Shown here piece after piece: positions 8,164-17,861 of a stretch of DNA of 64,000 nucleotides (position 1 is its first letter; the number at the start of each line of letters is the position of its first letter). The stretch comes from DASSNU01 sp035701265 (lineage in GTDB: Bacteria > Gemmatimonadota > Gemmatimonadetes > Gemmatimonadales > Gemmatimonadaceae), in NCBI GenBank assembly GCA_035701265.1, contig DASSNU010000020.1, positions 310,001 to 374,000 of the forward strand. The letters run 5' to 3'. The position numbers and the translations under genes were made by a program. A model generated the notes under the pieces. That model worked only from the letters and a program-made list of their open reading frames with translations, searched no databases and had not been told where the DNA came from.

Positions 8164-11100
8164 ATGATCCGCCGCCGCACCGTCGCCCTCGCCAGCGCCG
8201 CACTGATCTTCGGGATCGGTGTGCTGGTTGCGGCCGTGGTGATCGGCGTCACGCAGACGGACTTCGGGCGCGAGCGGGTGCGGCGCTATCTCGTCTCGCG
8301 CATCGCCTCGTCCATCAAGGGGCGCGGCTCCATGTACATCGGTCCCATCCGCGGGGACCTGCTGGGCGGCGTCATCATCGACTCGCTCGCCATTCGCGAT
8401 GAGGAAGATTCGCTCTTCCTGAGCGCCTCGCGCGTGCGCGTGCGATACGACCCGCGCGACCTCGTCGACAAGCGCATCCTGCTGTCGGAGCTCGAGGTGG
8501 AGCACCCGGTCGTCAATCTGCGGCGGCACGCGGACGGGAGCTGGAACTTCAAGCGGCTCTTTCCCTCGGGCGGACCGCGCGCCACGCGCGAGCTGCGCTT
8601 CGGCGACTTCATCGTGGCGGACAGCGTCATCCTGCGCGACGGCCGCGTGATGCTCACGCTCCCGTGGTCGCCTCCCGATTCGCTGCACGGCGCGCGGCGC
8701 GACAGCGCGATCGCCGCCGCACTGGGCGACACGACCATCGACGTGCGCCGCACCGCCGAGGGGCTCAAGCGTACGTACCGGTGGTCCGGGCTCGAGCTCC
8801 GCTCGCCGTACGTCCGCTTTGCCGATCCGGACAGCGCGGGGCGGCTCATCGCCGTCGGACGCATGGACGTGGTGGAGTCCAACCCTCCGTTCGCCTTCCG
8901 GAACATCACCGGGCCGGTGCGCATCCTCGGCGACACGCTCTGGTTCCGCTTCTCGCACTTCGATCTCCCCGGCTCCACGGGCTCGGGGGATGGGCGGATC
9001 ATGTGGGGGATGGAGGGCCCGGTGCGCTACGACGTGAGCGTGACGGGCGACTCGGTGTCGCTGCGCGATGTGGCGTGGGTCTATCCCACGCTGCCGCGGA
9101 CGGGCGGCGGGAGCATGCACCTGCACATCGGCAACGATCCACGGGACCCGCACATCCTGGAGTACGCCATTCACGATATGGATGTGCGCTCCACGCGCTC
9201 GCATCTCACCGGCGACATGACGTTCGCGGTGGGCGCTCCCGTGCTCATCGTGAAGGATGTGTCGCTCGCCGGTGATCCGGTGAACTTCGACCTGCTGCGC
9301 GTGCTGAACGGCGGTCCCTTTCCGGTGGACTGGCAGGGAGATCTCGTGGGTACGGTAAAGGGACCGGGAGGGCCGCTCACTCGCTGGCAGGTGGATGCCG
9401 CGCGCTTTGCCTTCCGCGATGCGCACGTGCCTGGGGCGGTGAGCCGCGCCACCGCGCATGGCCAGCTCGACATCCTGGATCCCGGCCTGACGGTCTTTCG
9501 CGGCTTCGATGTGCAGATGGATCGGCTCGACCTGCGAACCATCGAGTATCTGTTCTCCGACTTCCCCCGACTGGGAGGCACGCTCTCCGGGTCCGCCACG
9601 CTCGACTCGGTGTGGACGGACGTCCGCTTCCGGAACGCGGACGTCACGCACCAGGACGGTCCCGGCACGCCCACGCGCATCACCGGCGCCGGCCGCATCA
9701 CGTACGGAGACCGGATGGCGTTCGACGTCGATCTCGCCGCGCAGCCGCTCTCCTTCACCACGCTCGCGCGGTCGTATCCCGTGCTTCCGCTCCGCGGCGC
9801 GTACGCAGGAACGATGCGCATCCGCGGCACCACCGACGATCTCTTCCTGGGAGGAACGCTCACCGGACCGGCGGGGACGATGACGGTGGATGGGACGTTC
9901 GACTTTCTCGCCCCGGGGCTGGCGGGGCGTGGCACGGGGAGCGTGCGCAATCTGAACGTGGCCGCGCTGCTCGATCGTCCGACTCTCCCCGGGACGCGCA
10001 TCACCGGCGACGTGGCCGGCGTGCTCCGCGGCGACTCGCTCGGCGATCTGGCGGGGCAGCTCGCGGTGGTGCTCGACCGGTCGTACGTCGACTCGCTGCT
10101 CATCTATCCATCGACAGCGGGACTGTCGGTCGAGAACGGGCGCGCGGTGGTGGATTCTCTGCGTCTGGAAACGGCGGCTGCCACGCTCACCGCCACGGGC
10201 TCGCTGGGTCTCGTGCGCCACGCCGGCACCGCCGACACGCTGCACTATCTGGTGGCGGTTCCCGACGTGGCCGTGCTCGCTCCGTGGATGCACGGGTTTC
10301 GCTCGGCGAGCACCGCGGCTACCGACTCCGCGCGCGCCGTGGACGACGCACGCGAGCATCCTCGTGGCGATTCGATCGCCGCCGTGCACGCCGACACCGC
10401 GCACCTCGCGGCGCGCGGCGCGACCGGTGGGAAGGGCACCGTCGCGGGCGTCCGTGCAGCGTCCGACACGACGCGGCTCGCCCTCGATGCGGAGGACGCG
10501 GGGGGAGATTCACTGGCGGGCACGCTGAGCGTTGGCGGGACGGTGAGCGGCTCGCTCGACTCGCTCGCCCTCGATGGGACGCTACGCGCGCGCGGCGTCG
10601 CCGTACAGCGCTTCAGCGCGCGTGGCGCCACCGGCGACTTCGCGTTCGTCGGCCCGCCGAGCGCGCTGCATGGCGATGCCAACGTCGAGATCGATACCGC
10701 GCGCGTGGGTGGGGCGCGCTTCACGTCCATCGGCGCGGAGCTCCGCATGCCCGATCGGTCGTCGGGGCGCGTGCACGCCGAGACGGCGAGCCCGGACGGC
10801 GGCACCGCCCGGACGTCGTTCTCCTTCGCGCGTGTGGCGGACACCATCGCCGTGCGCGTCGACACGCTCGATGCGACGCTCGACGGGCATCCGTGGTCGC
10901 TCGAGCGGATCGCCACGATTCTGCTGCGCCCCGGATCCACGGAGATCGACTCGCTGCTTCTCCACGATGGCGACGGCGCGCGCTTCGCGCTGGCGGCCTC
11001 GCTTCCGGACTCCGGAGCCATCAGCGCGGCGGTGCGCATGGACAGCGTCCAACTCGCCGACCTGGGCGCGCTCGTGCAGACCGGAGAGCAACTGGGCGGC

Positions 11101-12858
11101 CGCGTGCAGTTGCGGCTCGACGTCGCGGGGACGCGTCTGGAGCCGATCATGCACCTTGGCGCCACGCTCGCCGACGGCCAGGTGAACGACATGCACTTCC
11201 CGCTCACGCAACTCGAGGGGCGCTATGCATCGCGCGCGCTCGATGTCGATGCGGTCCTCATGCGCGAGGGACGACCTGCGCTCACCATGCGTGGGCGGCT
11301 CCCGGTGGATCTCGCGCTCGCGTCCGTGCCGGAGCGACTGGTGGGAGACTCGCTCGATGCGGAGGTGCGCACCGACAGCGTGAGCCTGGCCCTGCTGGAG
11401 GCACTCACGCCGCAGATCGAGCGTGCCACCGGCGCGCTGGCCGCGGACCTGCGCGTCACGGGAACCTGGGATGCGCCACGCGTCGTGGGACGGCTGAGCG
11501 TGGACGATGGCGAGGCGGGGATCCCGCGGTTGGGCATCCGGCTGCGTCGCATCGCTGCCGATCTGGTGCTCCGCGACGACAGCCTCATCGTGCGCCGCCT
11601 GTCCGCGGCGAGCGGCGACGAGGTGGACGACACGCTCGCCCTCACTGGCGCCATCGCGCTTGGTGGTGAACGCTCCGGCGGGACGTGGTTCGATCCGCGC
11701 GGCGTCGATCTCACGCTCGTGGCGCGGCAGTTCCAGGCCGTGCGCTCGCGGCGGATTGCCGACGCCACGCTCTCCGGGCGACTGCACCTGTTCGGCTCCT
11801 CCCCCGGCGCGCACCTGGAAGGCGCGATGGCGGTGGACCGCGGAACGATCTACCTGCCCGAGCGCATCCAGAAGGACTTGCTCGACGTGGGTGACACGCT
11901 GCGCTTCCAGCTCGACACTGGAGAGGACTGGCTGGATGCGGGGGTGGGCGAGTCCACCCCGCCCGACAGCGGCTTCGCGCTGCTCAGAAACGTCGTGGTC
12001 GACAACGTCACGATCGCGATCGGCGATGAGGTGTGGCTTCGCTCCTCGGAGGCCAACGTCCGCCTCGGCGGGCGCGTGGACGTCACGCGGAGCGGAGACC
12101 GGCTGGCGCTGAGCGGCACGCTGGAAGCGAACCGCGGAACGTACCGCCTCGATCTGGGGCTGGTGCAGCGCACCTTCCAGGTGGACAGCGGGTCGGTGAC
12201 GTTCTTCGGCGAGCCGGAGATCAATCCGGGGCTCGACATCTGGGCGTCGTACACCGTCCGGCAGGCCAGCCGGCAGGATGTGCGCATTCGCGCGCACCTG
12301 GGGGGCACGCTGAACAACATCCAGCTCTCGCTGTCCAGCGACGAGCGAATTCCGCTCTCCACCACCGAGATTCTCAGCTACCTCGTCTTCGGCGCGCCCA
12401 CGTTCGCCGTGGGGCAGCAGAACGAGAGCGCGCTCCGCCCGGTCGCGACCGCGCTGCTCCCCACGCTGGGTGGGGTGCTGGAGAAGGCGCTGGCCGACCA
12501 GCTCAGCTTCTTCGACATCTTCCAGATCACTACCGGAGCCTACGACAGCGAGCAGGACCTCACGACGGGACAGCGAGGGCGGAGTGTGCTTTCCGGATCG
12601 CGGATCGGAGTGGGGAAGCAATTGGGCGACCGCACCTTCGTGACCGCCAACGCCGGGCTGTGCTCGCTCGCCTCCAACTCGAACCAGTCGTTCACCTCCG
12701 CGCTTGGCCTCACGGTGGAGCATCGCCTCAACCACGGCTACTCGGTGCAGCTCTCGGTGGAGCCGGCCACGCAGGCGCTCCTGTGCAGGGCAGGGCAGGC
12801 GGATTTCGCCACGCCGGCGCAGTTCGGCGTGGACCTCTTCCGCGAGTGGAGTTTCTAG
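8164..12858 (+). CDS. tamB: Translocation and assembly module protein TamB (DUF490/AsmA-like)
   Basis: Very large (1564 aa) inner-membrane-anchored protein. Residues about 7-28 form the N-terminal membrane anchor (VALASAALIFGIGVLVAAVVIG). The rest is a long run of beta-strand-rich repeats typical of a periplasm-spanning lipid- or protein-conducting groove. The last ~350 residues match the TamB C-terminal domain: VTRSGDRLALSGTLEANRG, TYRLDLGLVQRTFQVDSG, IPLSTTEILSYLVFG and a terminal FREWSF that would mate with the TamA barrel. It pairs with tamA just upstream. The ORF overlaps the lipid kinase gene by 13 nt. Two alternative long frames inside it are shadows of its high GC. Confidence 0.92.
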   Translation: MIRRRTVALASAALIFGIGVLVAAVVIGVTQTDFGRERVRRYLVSRIASSIKGRGSMYIGPIRGDLLGGVIIDSLAIRDEEDSLFLSASRVRVRYDPRDLVDKRILLSELEVEHPVVNLRRHADGSWNFKRLFPSGGPRATRELRFGDFIVADSVILRDGRVMLTLPWSPPDSLHGARRDSAIAAALGDTTIDVRRTAEGLKRTYRWSGLELRSPYVRFADPDSAGRLIAVGRMDVVESNPPFAFRNITGPVRILGDTLWFRFSHFDLPGSTGSGDGRIMWGMEGPVRYDVSVTGDSVSLRDVAWVYPTLPRTGGGSMHLHIGNDPRDPHILEYAIHDMDVRSTRSHLTGDMTFAVGAPVLIVKDVSLAGDPVNFDLLRVLNGGPFPVDWQGDLVGTVKGPGGPLTRWQVDAARFAFRDAHVPGAVSRATAHGQLDILDPGLTVFRGFDVQMDRLDLRTIEYLFSDFPRLGGTLSGSATLDSVWTDVRFRNADVTHQDGPGTPTRITGAGRITYGDRMAFDVDLAAQPLSFTTLARSYPVLPLRGAYAGTMRIRGTTDDLFLGGTLTGPAGTMTVDGTFDFLAPGLAGRGTGSVRNLNVAALLDRPTLPGTRITGDVAGVLRGDSLGDLAGQLAVVLDRSYVDSLLIYPSTAGLSVENGRAVVDSLRLETAAATLTATGSLGLVRHAGTADTLHYLVAVPDVAVLAPWMHGFRSASTAATDSARAVDDAREHPRGDSIAAVHADTAHLAARGATGGKGTVAGVRAASDTTRLALDAEDAGGDSLAGTLSVGGTVSGSLDSLALDGTLRARGVAVQRFSARGATGDFAFVGPPSALHGDANVEIDTARVGGARFTSIGAELRMPDRSSGRVHAETASPDGGTARTSFSFARVADTIAVRVDTLDATLDGHPWSLERIATILLRPGSTEIDSLLLHDGDGARFALAASLPDSGAISAAVRMDSVQLADLGALVQTGEQLGGRVQLRLDVAGTRLEPIMHLGATLADGQVNDMHFPLTQLEGRYASRALDVDAVLMREGRPALTMRGRLPVDLALASVPERLVGDSLDAEVRTDSVSLALLEALTPQIERATGALAADLRVTGTWDAPRVVGRLSVDDGEAGIPRLGIRLRRIAADLVLRDDSLIVRRLSAASGDEVDDTLALTGAIALGGERSGGTWFDPRGVDLTLVARQFQAVRSRRIADATLSGRLHLFGSSPGAHLEGAMAVDRGTIYLPERIQKDLLDVGDTLRFQLDTGEDWLDAGVGESTPPDSGFALLRNVVVDNVTIAIGDEVWLRSSEANVRLGGRVDVTRSGDRLALSGTLEANRGTYRLDLGLVQRTFQVDSGSVTFFGEPEINPGLDIWASYTVRQASRQDVRIRAHLGGTLNNIQLSLSSDERIPLSTTEILSYLVFGAPTFAVGQQNESALRPVATALLPTLGGVLEKALADQLSFFDIFQITTGAYDSEQDLTTGQRGRSVLSGSRIGVGKQLGDRTFVTANAGLCSLASNSNQSFTSALGLTVEHRLNHGYSVQLSVEPATQALLCRAGQADFATPAQFGVDLFREWSF

Positions 12859-13775
12859 CCGCGCGCGTCCTTCTGGTGGTGAACCCTGCCGCCCGGCGGG
12901 CGGCGCGGCTGGAGCGCCGGGCCGTCGCTGCCTTCGCCGCGGCCGGTGTCTCGTGTGAGATCGTGCGCACGGAGCATCCCGGGCACGGGGCGATCGTCGT
13001 GGGAGCCGCCTGCGCGGCGCCGGCGCGGGAGTACGACGCGATCTATTCGTTGGGCGGCGACGGCACCGCCATGGAAGTCGTCGGCGCGGCGGCCGGCACG
13101 GGAGTGCCGGTGGGAGTCCTGCCGGGGGGAACGGGAAATCTCGTGGCGCGCGCGCTCGGCATCCCCTTGCGGATCGAGCGTGCCGTGCCGGCGCTCCTCT
13201 CCGGGAGCGCGCGCGAGATCGATCTTGGGCGATTGAATGGCGGGCGACTCTTCATGTTCGCCGCCGGAGTGGGTGTGGACGTGCGGATGCTCCAGGGAAC
13301 CTCCCCCGCCCTCAAGGCGCGTACGGGGGTGCTGGCGTATACCGGGGCGGGGATCGCGGCCGTCCTCAGGCACCGCCCGTTCACCGTGCGCGTTGAGCTG
13401 GATGACGTGGCAATCGAGCGTGAGGCCGTGTCGGTAATGGTGGCCAATTTCGGCACCGTGCTGAGCGGGCTGCTCGCCCTGGGACCGGGGATTCGGGAAG
13501 ATGACGGATTGCTCGACTTGTGCGTCTTCTCACCGGGTGGGGTGGCCACCGCTGCCCGTCTCGGGTGGCGCCTGTTTCGGCGGGACTTCCGCCCCCATCC
13601 CGGCTTCCTGTTCGCGCGCGGAGCGCGGCTCCGCGTGGACTGCGTACCGGCGCAGCACTTCCAGGCCGATGGCGAGATACTGGGCATCACACCATTCGAC
13701 GTCGACGTCATGCCGCATGCGGCGCGGCTGCTCGTACCTGGAGCGGTCGGGCGCCGTGCGCCGTTGCGCGCGTAG
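12846..13775 (+). CDS. Diacylglycerol/lipid kinase family protein (YegS/DgkB type)
   Basis: Phosphorylates a lipid such as diacylglycerol or a sphingoid-like alcohol with ATP. 309 aa from GTG 12846, which lies inside the end of tamB. Motifs: ARVLLVVNPAARR at the start, the nucleotide-binding SLGGDGTAMEVV, VLPGGTGNLVARALGIP, GVGVDVRML in the second domain, and the C-terminal DGEILGITPFDVDVMP. All are hallmarks of the DAGK catalytic family. It is embedded in the TamAB operon, which points to phospholipid metabolism or turnover at the envelope. The first Met of the frame is remote, so the GTG is the best start. Confidence 0.9.
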   Translation: MEFLAARVLLVVNPAARRAARLERRAVAAFAAAGVSCEIVRTEHPGHGAIVVGAACAAPAREYDAIYSLGGDGTAMEVVGAAAGTGVPVGVLPGGTGNLVARALGIPLRIERAVPALLSGSAREIDLGRLNGGRLFMFAAGVGVDVRMLQGTSPALKARTGVLAYTGAGIAAVLRHRPFTVRVELDDVAIEREAVSVMVANFGTVLSGLLALGPGIREDDGLLDLCVFSPGGVATAARLGWRLFRRDFRPHPGFLFARGARLRVDCVPAQHFQADGEILGITPFDVDVMPHAARLLVPGAVGRRAPLRA

Positions 13776-13793
13776 CGCACGGCGCGTGGTGGC

Positions 13794-16700
13794 GTGCGTG
13801 CGCGCCGCGTCCGTCGCCCCGTGACCGAGACGCTGTCGTCGCAGGCGCCGCCGTGGAGCGCCGAAGTGCTGCGCGCGCCCGAGCTGGACGAGGCGGCGCG
13901 GCTGGCGGGTTTCTCCTGGGCGTGCATTCTCCAGCTCAGCGAGTCGCGCTCCGCGTGGGGGGAAGGCTCGGCGCCGCCGGCACACGAGCCTCCGCCGTGG
14001 GATGAGCGCCTGACCGGGGCGGCGCCGATTCTGCTGTCCCCGGACGCGTCCCCCGATTCGCTGTACGCGTGGATCGCCAGGCAGTGCGCCGCGCTCTGGT
14101 CCGGCGACGCGCGCGAGCACGAGGTGCTGCTCGCCGCGGTGGGGAGCGGACTCGTCCGTCCCTGGGCGAGCCCGCTGCTCGTGGCGGCGCGCCCCGTGGA
14201 TCCCTCGGGCGCACTGTCGGACGCCGTGGTGCGCCTGCTCGCGCTCGTCGCGGCGCAGGTCGTCCGGTCGCGCACGGCCGCCGCGGCCACGAGCGCCGCC
14301 TCGCACCGCGCCGACCGGTTCCGCGCGCTGCAGCAGCTCGCGGCGCTGCTCACGCGCTCGCTCGACGAGCACGAGATCATCGATGCGCTGGCTGCGCACG
14401 CGCCGCGATTGCTCGACGCCACCGGGATCATCGTGGCGCTCGTCGATCGGCGCCACGGACGGGAGCCCGTGCTGCGCGTCGTGCAGGGAGCGGTCGCCGG
14501 CGGCCCGGAGATCGCGCTCACCGCGCCCCACCCGCTCGCCGAGGCGGTGCGCCAGGGGCGTCCGCGCATCGTGCCTGCGGACGACGACTGGAATGCAGGC
14601 TCCTTGCCCGACGCGGGCGATGGAGAGGAGGCGCAGGAAGATCGCGCGGAGCGCGACCGGCACACCGAGCTCCTCGTCGCGCCCATGCGCTCGGGGAACG
14701 GACTGTTGGGCGTGCTCGCCACCGAGCGCGTCCCCGGCGGGCGCGACTCACAGGAGCTGGATGCGCTGGCCGCGCTGGCCGCGCAGGCGGCGATCGCGAT
14801 CGACAACGCGCGCCTCTACGAGTCGAGCCAGCGCGAGCGCCGCCAGAGCGAGGCACTGGCCGACATCACGCGCGCCGTGAGCGAGTCGCTCCGCCTGCAG
14901 GAAGTGCTCGACCTCATCATGCGCTACGCCACCGCGCTCTTGCGCGTGGAAGGCGCGTGCATGACGCTGCGCGACGGCGACGTGTTGGATGTCGTCTCCG
15001 GCACCGGCGTGGCGCGCGCACTCGAAGGGATGCGCCTGCCGCTCGACGGAAGTCTCACCGGGCGCGCGATCCGCCGTGGACAGCCGCTCATCGTGAACAC
15101 GGTAGGCGGGGACGACGCGGGCTTCGCGCCCGCGGTCGAGCGCGCCGGCGTGGAGCGCACGATGGTCGTGCCGATGTACAACGCGCGCGGCGCCATCGGG
15201 ACGCTCTCCGTGGTCAATCGCGCCACGCCGTTCGACGACGAAGACGCCCGTGTGCTCCAGCGGCTGGCCGATCAGATCGCGGTCGCCGTGGTGAACGCGC
15301 GCCTCTTCGAGGAAGTGGAGACGGCCACGCTGGAGTGGCAGGTGGCGTTCGACGCGATCGGCGCGGGGATGGTCGTGCTGGACGTGGACGGGACCATTCG
15401 CCGGAGCAACTCACGCGCGGCGCGGCTGGCTGGCGTGCAGCGCCGCGACCAGCTCATCGGGCGTCCGTTCGCCGAAGCGGTGCTGCACGAGCCCGGCGAC
15501 GCCGAGCTGGTACAGCGCGTGCTCGCGCCGCGCGGGCAGGTGCGCGTGACCATCCGCTCGTCGGCGCGCGGGCGCATCTTCGACGTCCTCGCCGCGCCGC
15601 ACCCGGCGGGGGGCGCCGTGGTCACCTTCGACGACGTGACGTCCTACCATCTCCTGGCCGAACGGCACCGGCGGGTGATCGAGACCACGCGCGACGCCAT
15701 CGTCATCACCAACACCGAGCGACGGATCGTCTTCGCCAACCCGGCCGCGTGCGCACTGCTCGGCCACGCCCACGACGCGCTCCTCGGGATGGCCGTCGCG
15801 GAGCTCGTGGCCCCCGAGCAGGAAGAGGAGGTGCGGCACCGGCACGAGTACGCGATCGCCGGCGAGCCGCAACGGTACGAGACGGTAATCGCGCGCCCCG
15901 ACGGCTCGCGCCGGATCGTATCGGTGAGCACGGCGCCGCTCGACGAGCTGGGAGAGATCACCGGTGTGCTGGCGTCGCTGCGCGACATCACGGAGGAGCG
16001 GCTGGCGCGCGACGCCGTGGTGCGCTCCGAGGCGCGCTACCGCAATCTGGTCGAGACGGCGAGCGACGCGATCTTCACGCTCGACACGCGCGGTATCTGC
16101 ACGTCGGCCAATCTGGCCACCTGCCGCATCACCGGGCTCGCGCGCGAGGAGCTGATCGGCCGCCCCGTCGCGACGCTGATCGACACGCAGGAGTTCGAGC
16201 CCGTGCGCGAGCACATGCTCGACACCCTCGCCGGCACGCCGCATCGCTTCGAGTGTCGGCTGTTCCACCGCTCCGGCAATGCGCGACTCCTGTCCGTCAC
16301 CACCACACCCATCTTCGAGCGCGGCGCGGTGGTCGGCATCCTCGGCGTGGCGCGCGACGTCACCGAGGAACGCGCGCGCGATGCGGCGCTCATTCGCTCC
16401 GAAGCGCGCTACCTGCGGCTCGTCGAGTCGGCCACCGACGGCATCTTCACGGTGGATCGCGATGCGCGCTTCATCTCGGTGAACCGCTCGCTCGAGCGCT
16501 CGGTGGGACGCGGGCGCGGCGAGCTCATCGGACAGAGGGTGCTCGAGCTGCTGGATCCCGACTGCTGCGCGGCCATGCAGGAGATGTTCGATCAGACGAT
16601 GGCGGGCGCGCGCCAGCGCGGAGAGATCCGCTTCCGCGGCGGCGACGGATCGCTGCGCATCGGCTCGATCACCACCACGCCCATTCTGGAAGACGGGCAG

Positions 16701-17861
16701 GTGACGGGCGGGCTCGGCATCGTGCGCGATGTCACGGACGAGCGGCAGATGGCCGCGCATCTGATGCAGCAGGAGAAGCTCGCCGCGGTGGGACAGCTCG
16801 TGAGCGGCGTGGCGCACGAGCTGAACAACCCGCTGGCCGGGATCGTGGCGTTCTCCCAGTTGCTGATGGCGGCCCCCGGCATGGGCCCGGAGCAGGTGAA
16901 CGCGGTGACGACGATCCAGAAGGAAGCCAAGCGCGCCGCGCGCATCGTCTCCAACCTCCTGCTCTTCGCGCGGCAGCGGCCGCCGGAGCGCGCCGAGACC
17001 GATCTGAACCAGGTGCTGATGGATACCCTCGAGCTGCGGCGCTACGCGCTGCGCACGCAGCAGATCACCGTCGATCTGGACCTCGAGCCGGAGCTGCCCA
17101 TCACGTGGGCGGATCCGTTCCAGCTCCAGCAGGTGATGCTCAACCTGCTCACCAACGCGGAGCACGCGGTGGGCGGCGTGTCCGGCGAGCGGAAGATCCT
17201 CCTGCGGACGCGGCGCTCCGGCGCGTGGCTGCACGCCAGCGTCACCGACACGGGTGTGGGGATCGCCCCCGATGCCATGGAGCGCATCTTCAATCCCTTC
17301 TACTCCACCAAACCCGTGGGCGAGGGGACCGGGTTGGGACTGTCCATCTCGGACGGCATCGTGCGCGAGCACGGCGGACGCATCGTGGTGCGCTCCGAGC
17401 CGGGTCGCGGTGCGACGTTCACCATGCAGGTGCCGCTCGTCCCCGCGCCGGAAACGCGGGAGCCGGGCACGCCGCGCGCGCCGCTGCCGGCGGTGCCGCG
17501 CCGCGTGCTCCTGGTGGACGACGAGCCATCGGCGCGGTCGGCGCTCGCCCTGTACCTCGGCAACGCGGGTCACGACGTGGATGTCGTGGGTAGCGGCGCC
17601 GAGGCGCTCGCCCGCATGCGCGAACGACGCTACGACGCGATTCTGCTCGACCTCCGCATGCCGGACATGGGCGGGCACGAGGTGTACGCGGCGCTCCTCA
17701 GCCGCGACGCTGCACAAGCGCGGCGCGTGGTGTTCGTCACCGGTGATGCCGAAGGGCAGGTGACGCGTGCATTCCTGCGCCAGGCGGGGCGGCCCTGCCT
17801 GCGCAAGCCGTTCGCCCTCGAGGAGGTCGCGGCCATGCTGGCCGCGGTGGAGGACGCCTGA
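13794..17861 (+). CDS. Hybrid sensor histidine kinase (2 GAF, 4 PAS, HisKA, HATPase, receiver)
   Basis: Large soluble sensor kinase (1355 aa from GTG 13794; an alternative GTG at 13821 gives a more typical N-terminus, MTETLSSQAPP). Order of domains: unique N-terminus (1-150), GAF 1 (about 170-345), GAF 2 (350-510), four PAS repeats (about 515-620, 625-740, 750-860, 870-985), HisKA with H1008 in VAHELNNPL, HATPase with N-box NLLTNAEHAV and G-boxes DTGVGIAP and GEGTGLGLSI, then a receiver with VDDEPS and phospho-acceptor D1286 in LLDLRMPD. No membrane segments, so it senses cytoplasmic signals such as redox, gases or small ligands. Its stop overlaps the start of an NtrC-type regulator (ATGA), its likely partner. 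Confidence 0.93.
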   Translation: MRARRVRRPVTETLSSQAPPWSAEVLRAPELDEAARLAGFSWACILQLSESRSAWGEGSAPPAHEPPPWDERLTGAAPILLSPDASPDSLYAWIARQCAALWSGDAREHEVLLAAVGSGLVRPWASPLLVAARPVDPSGALSDAVVRLLALVAAQVVRSRTAAAATSAASHRADRFRALQQLAALLTRSLDEHEIIDALAAHAPRLLDATGIIVALVDRRHGREPVLRVVQGAVAGGPEIALTAPHPLAEAVRQGRPRIVPADDDWNAGSLPDAGDGEEAQEDRAERDRHTELLVAPMRSGNGLLGVLATERVPGGRDSQELDALAALAAQAAIAIDNARLYESSQRERRQSEALADITRAVSESLRLQEVLDLIMRYATALLRVEGACMTLRDGDVLDVVSGTGVARALEGMRLPLDGSLTGRAIRRGQPLIVNTVGGDDAGFAPAVERAGVERTMVVPMYNARGAIGTLSVVNRATPFDDEDARVLQRLADQIAVAVVNARLFEEVETATLEWQVAFDAIGAGMVVLDVDGTIRRSNSRAARLAGVQRRDQLIGRPFAEAVLHEPGDAELVQRVLAPRGQVRVTIRSSARGRIFDVLAAPHPAGGAVVTFDDVTSYHLLAERHRRVIETTRDAIVITNTERRIVFANPAACALLGHAHDALLGMAVAELVAPEQEEEVRHRHEYAIAGEPQRYETVIARPDGSRRIVSVSTAPLDELGEITGVLASLRDITEERLARDAVVRSEARYRNLVETASDAIFTLDTRGICTSANLATCRITGLAREELIGRPVATLIDTQEFEPVREHMLDTLAGTPHRFECRLFHRSGNARLLSVTTTPIFERGAVVGILGVARDVTEERARDAALIRSEARYLRLVESATDGIFTVDRDARFISVNRSLERSVGRGRGELIGQRVLELLDPDCCAAMQEMFDQTMAGARQRGEIRFRGGDGSLRIGSITTTPILEDGQVTGGLGIVRDVTDERQMAAHLMQQEKLAAVGQLVSGVAHELNNPLAGIVAFSQLLMAAPGMGPEQVNAVTTIQKEAKRAARIVSNLLLFARQRPPERAETDLNQVLMDTLELRRYALRTQQITVDLDLEPELPITWADPFQLQQVMLNLLTNAEHAVGGVSGERKILLRTRRSGAWLHASVTDTGVGIAPDAMERIFNPFYSTKPVGEGTGLGLSISDGIVREHGGRIVVRSEPGRGATFTMQVPLVPAPETREPGTPRAPLPAVPRRVLLVDDEPSARSALALYLGNAGHDVDVVGSGAEALARMRERRYDAILLDLRMPDMGGHEVYAALLSRDAAQARRVVFVTGDAEGQVTRAFLRQAGRPCLRKPFALEEVAAMLAAVEDA

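Noticed and set aside
14069..17593. 1174-codon open frame inside the histidine kinase gene
   Set aside because: Arg/Ala/His-rich composition with no domain; it is a frame shadow of GC-rich codons in the genuine 1355-aa kinase frame.
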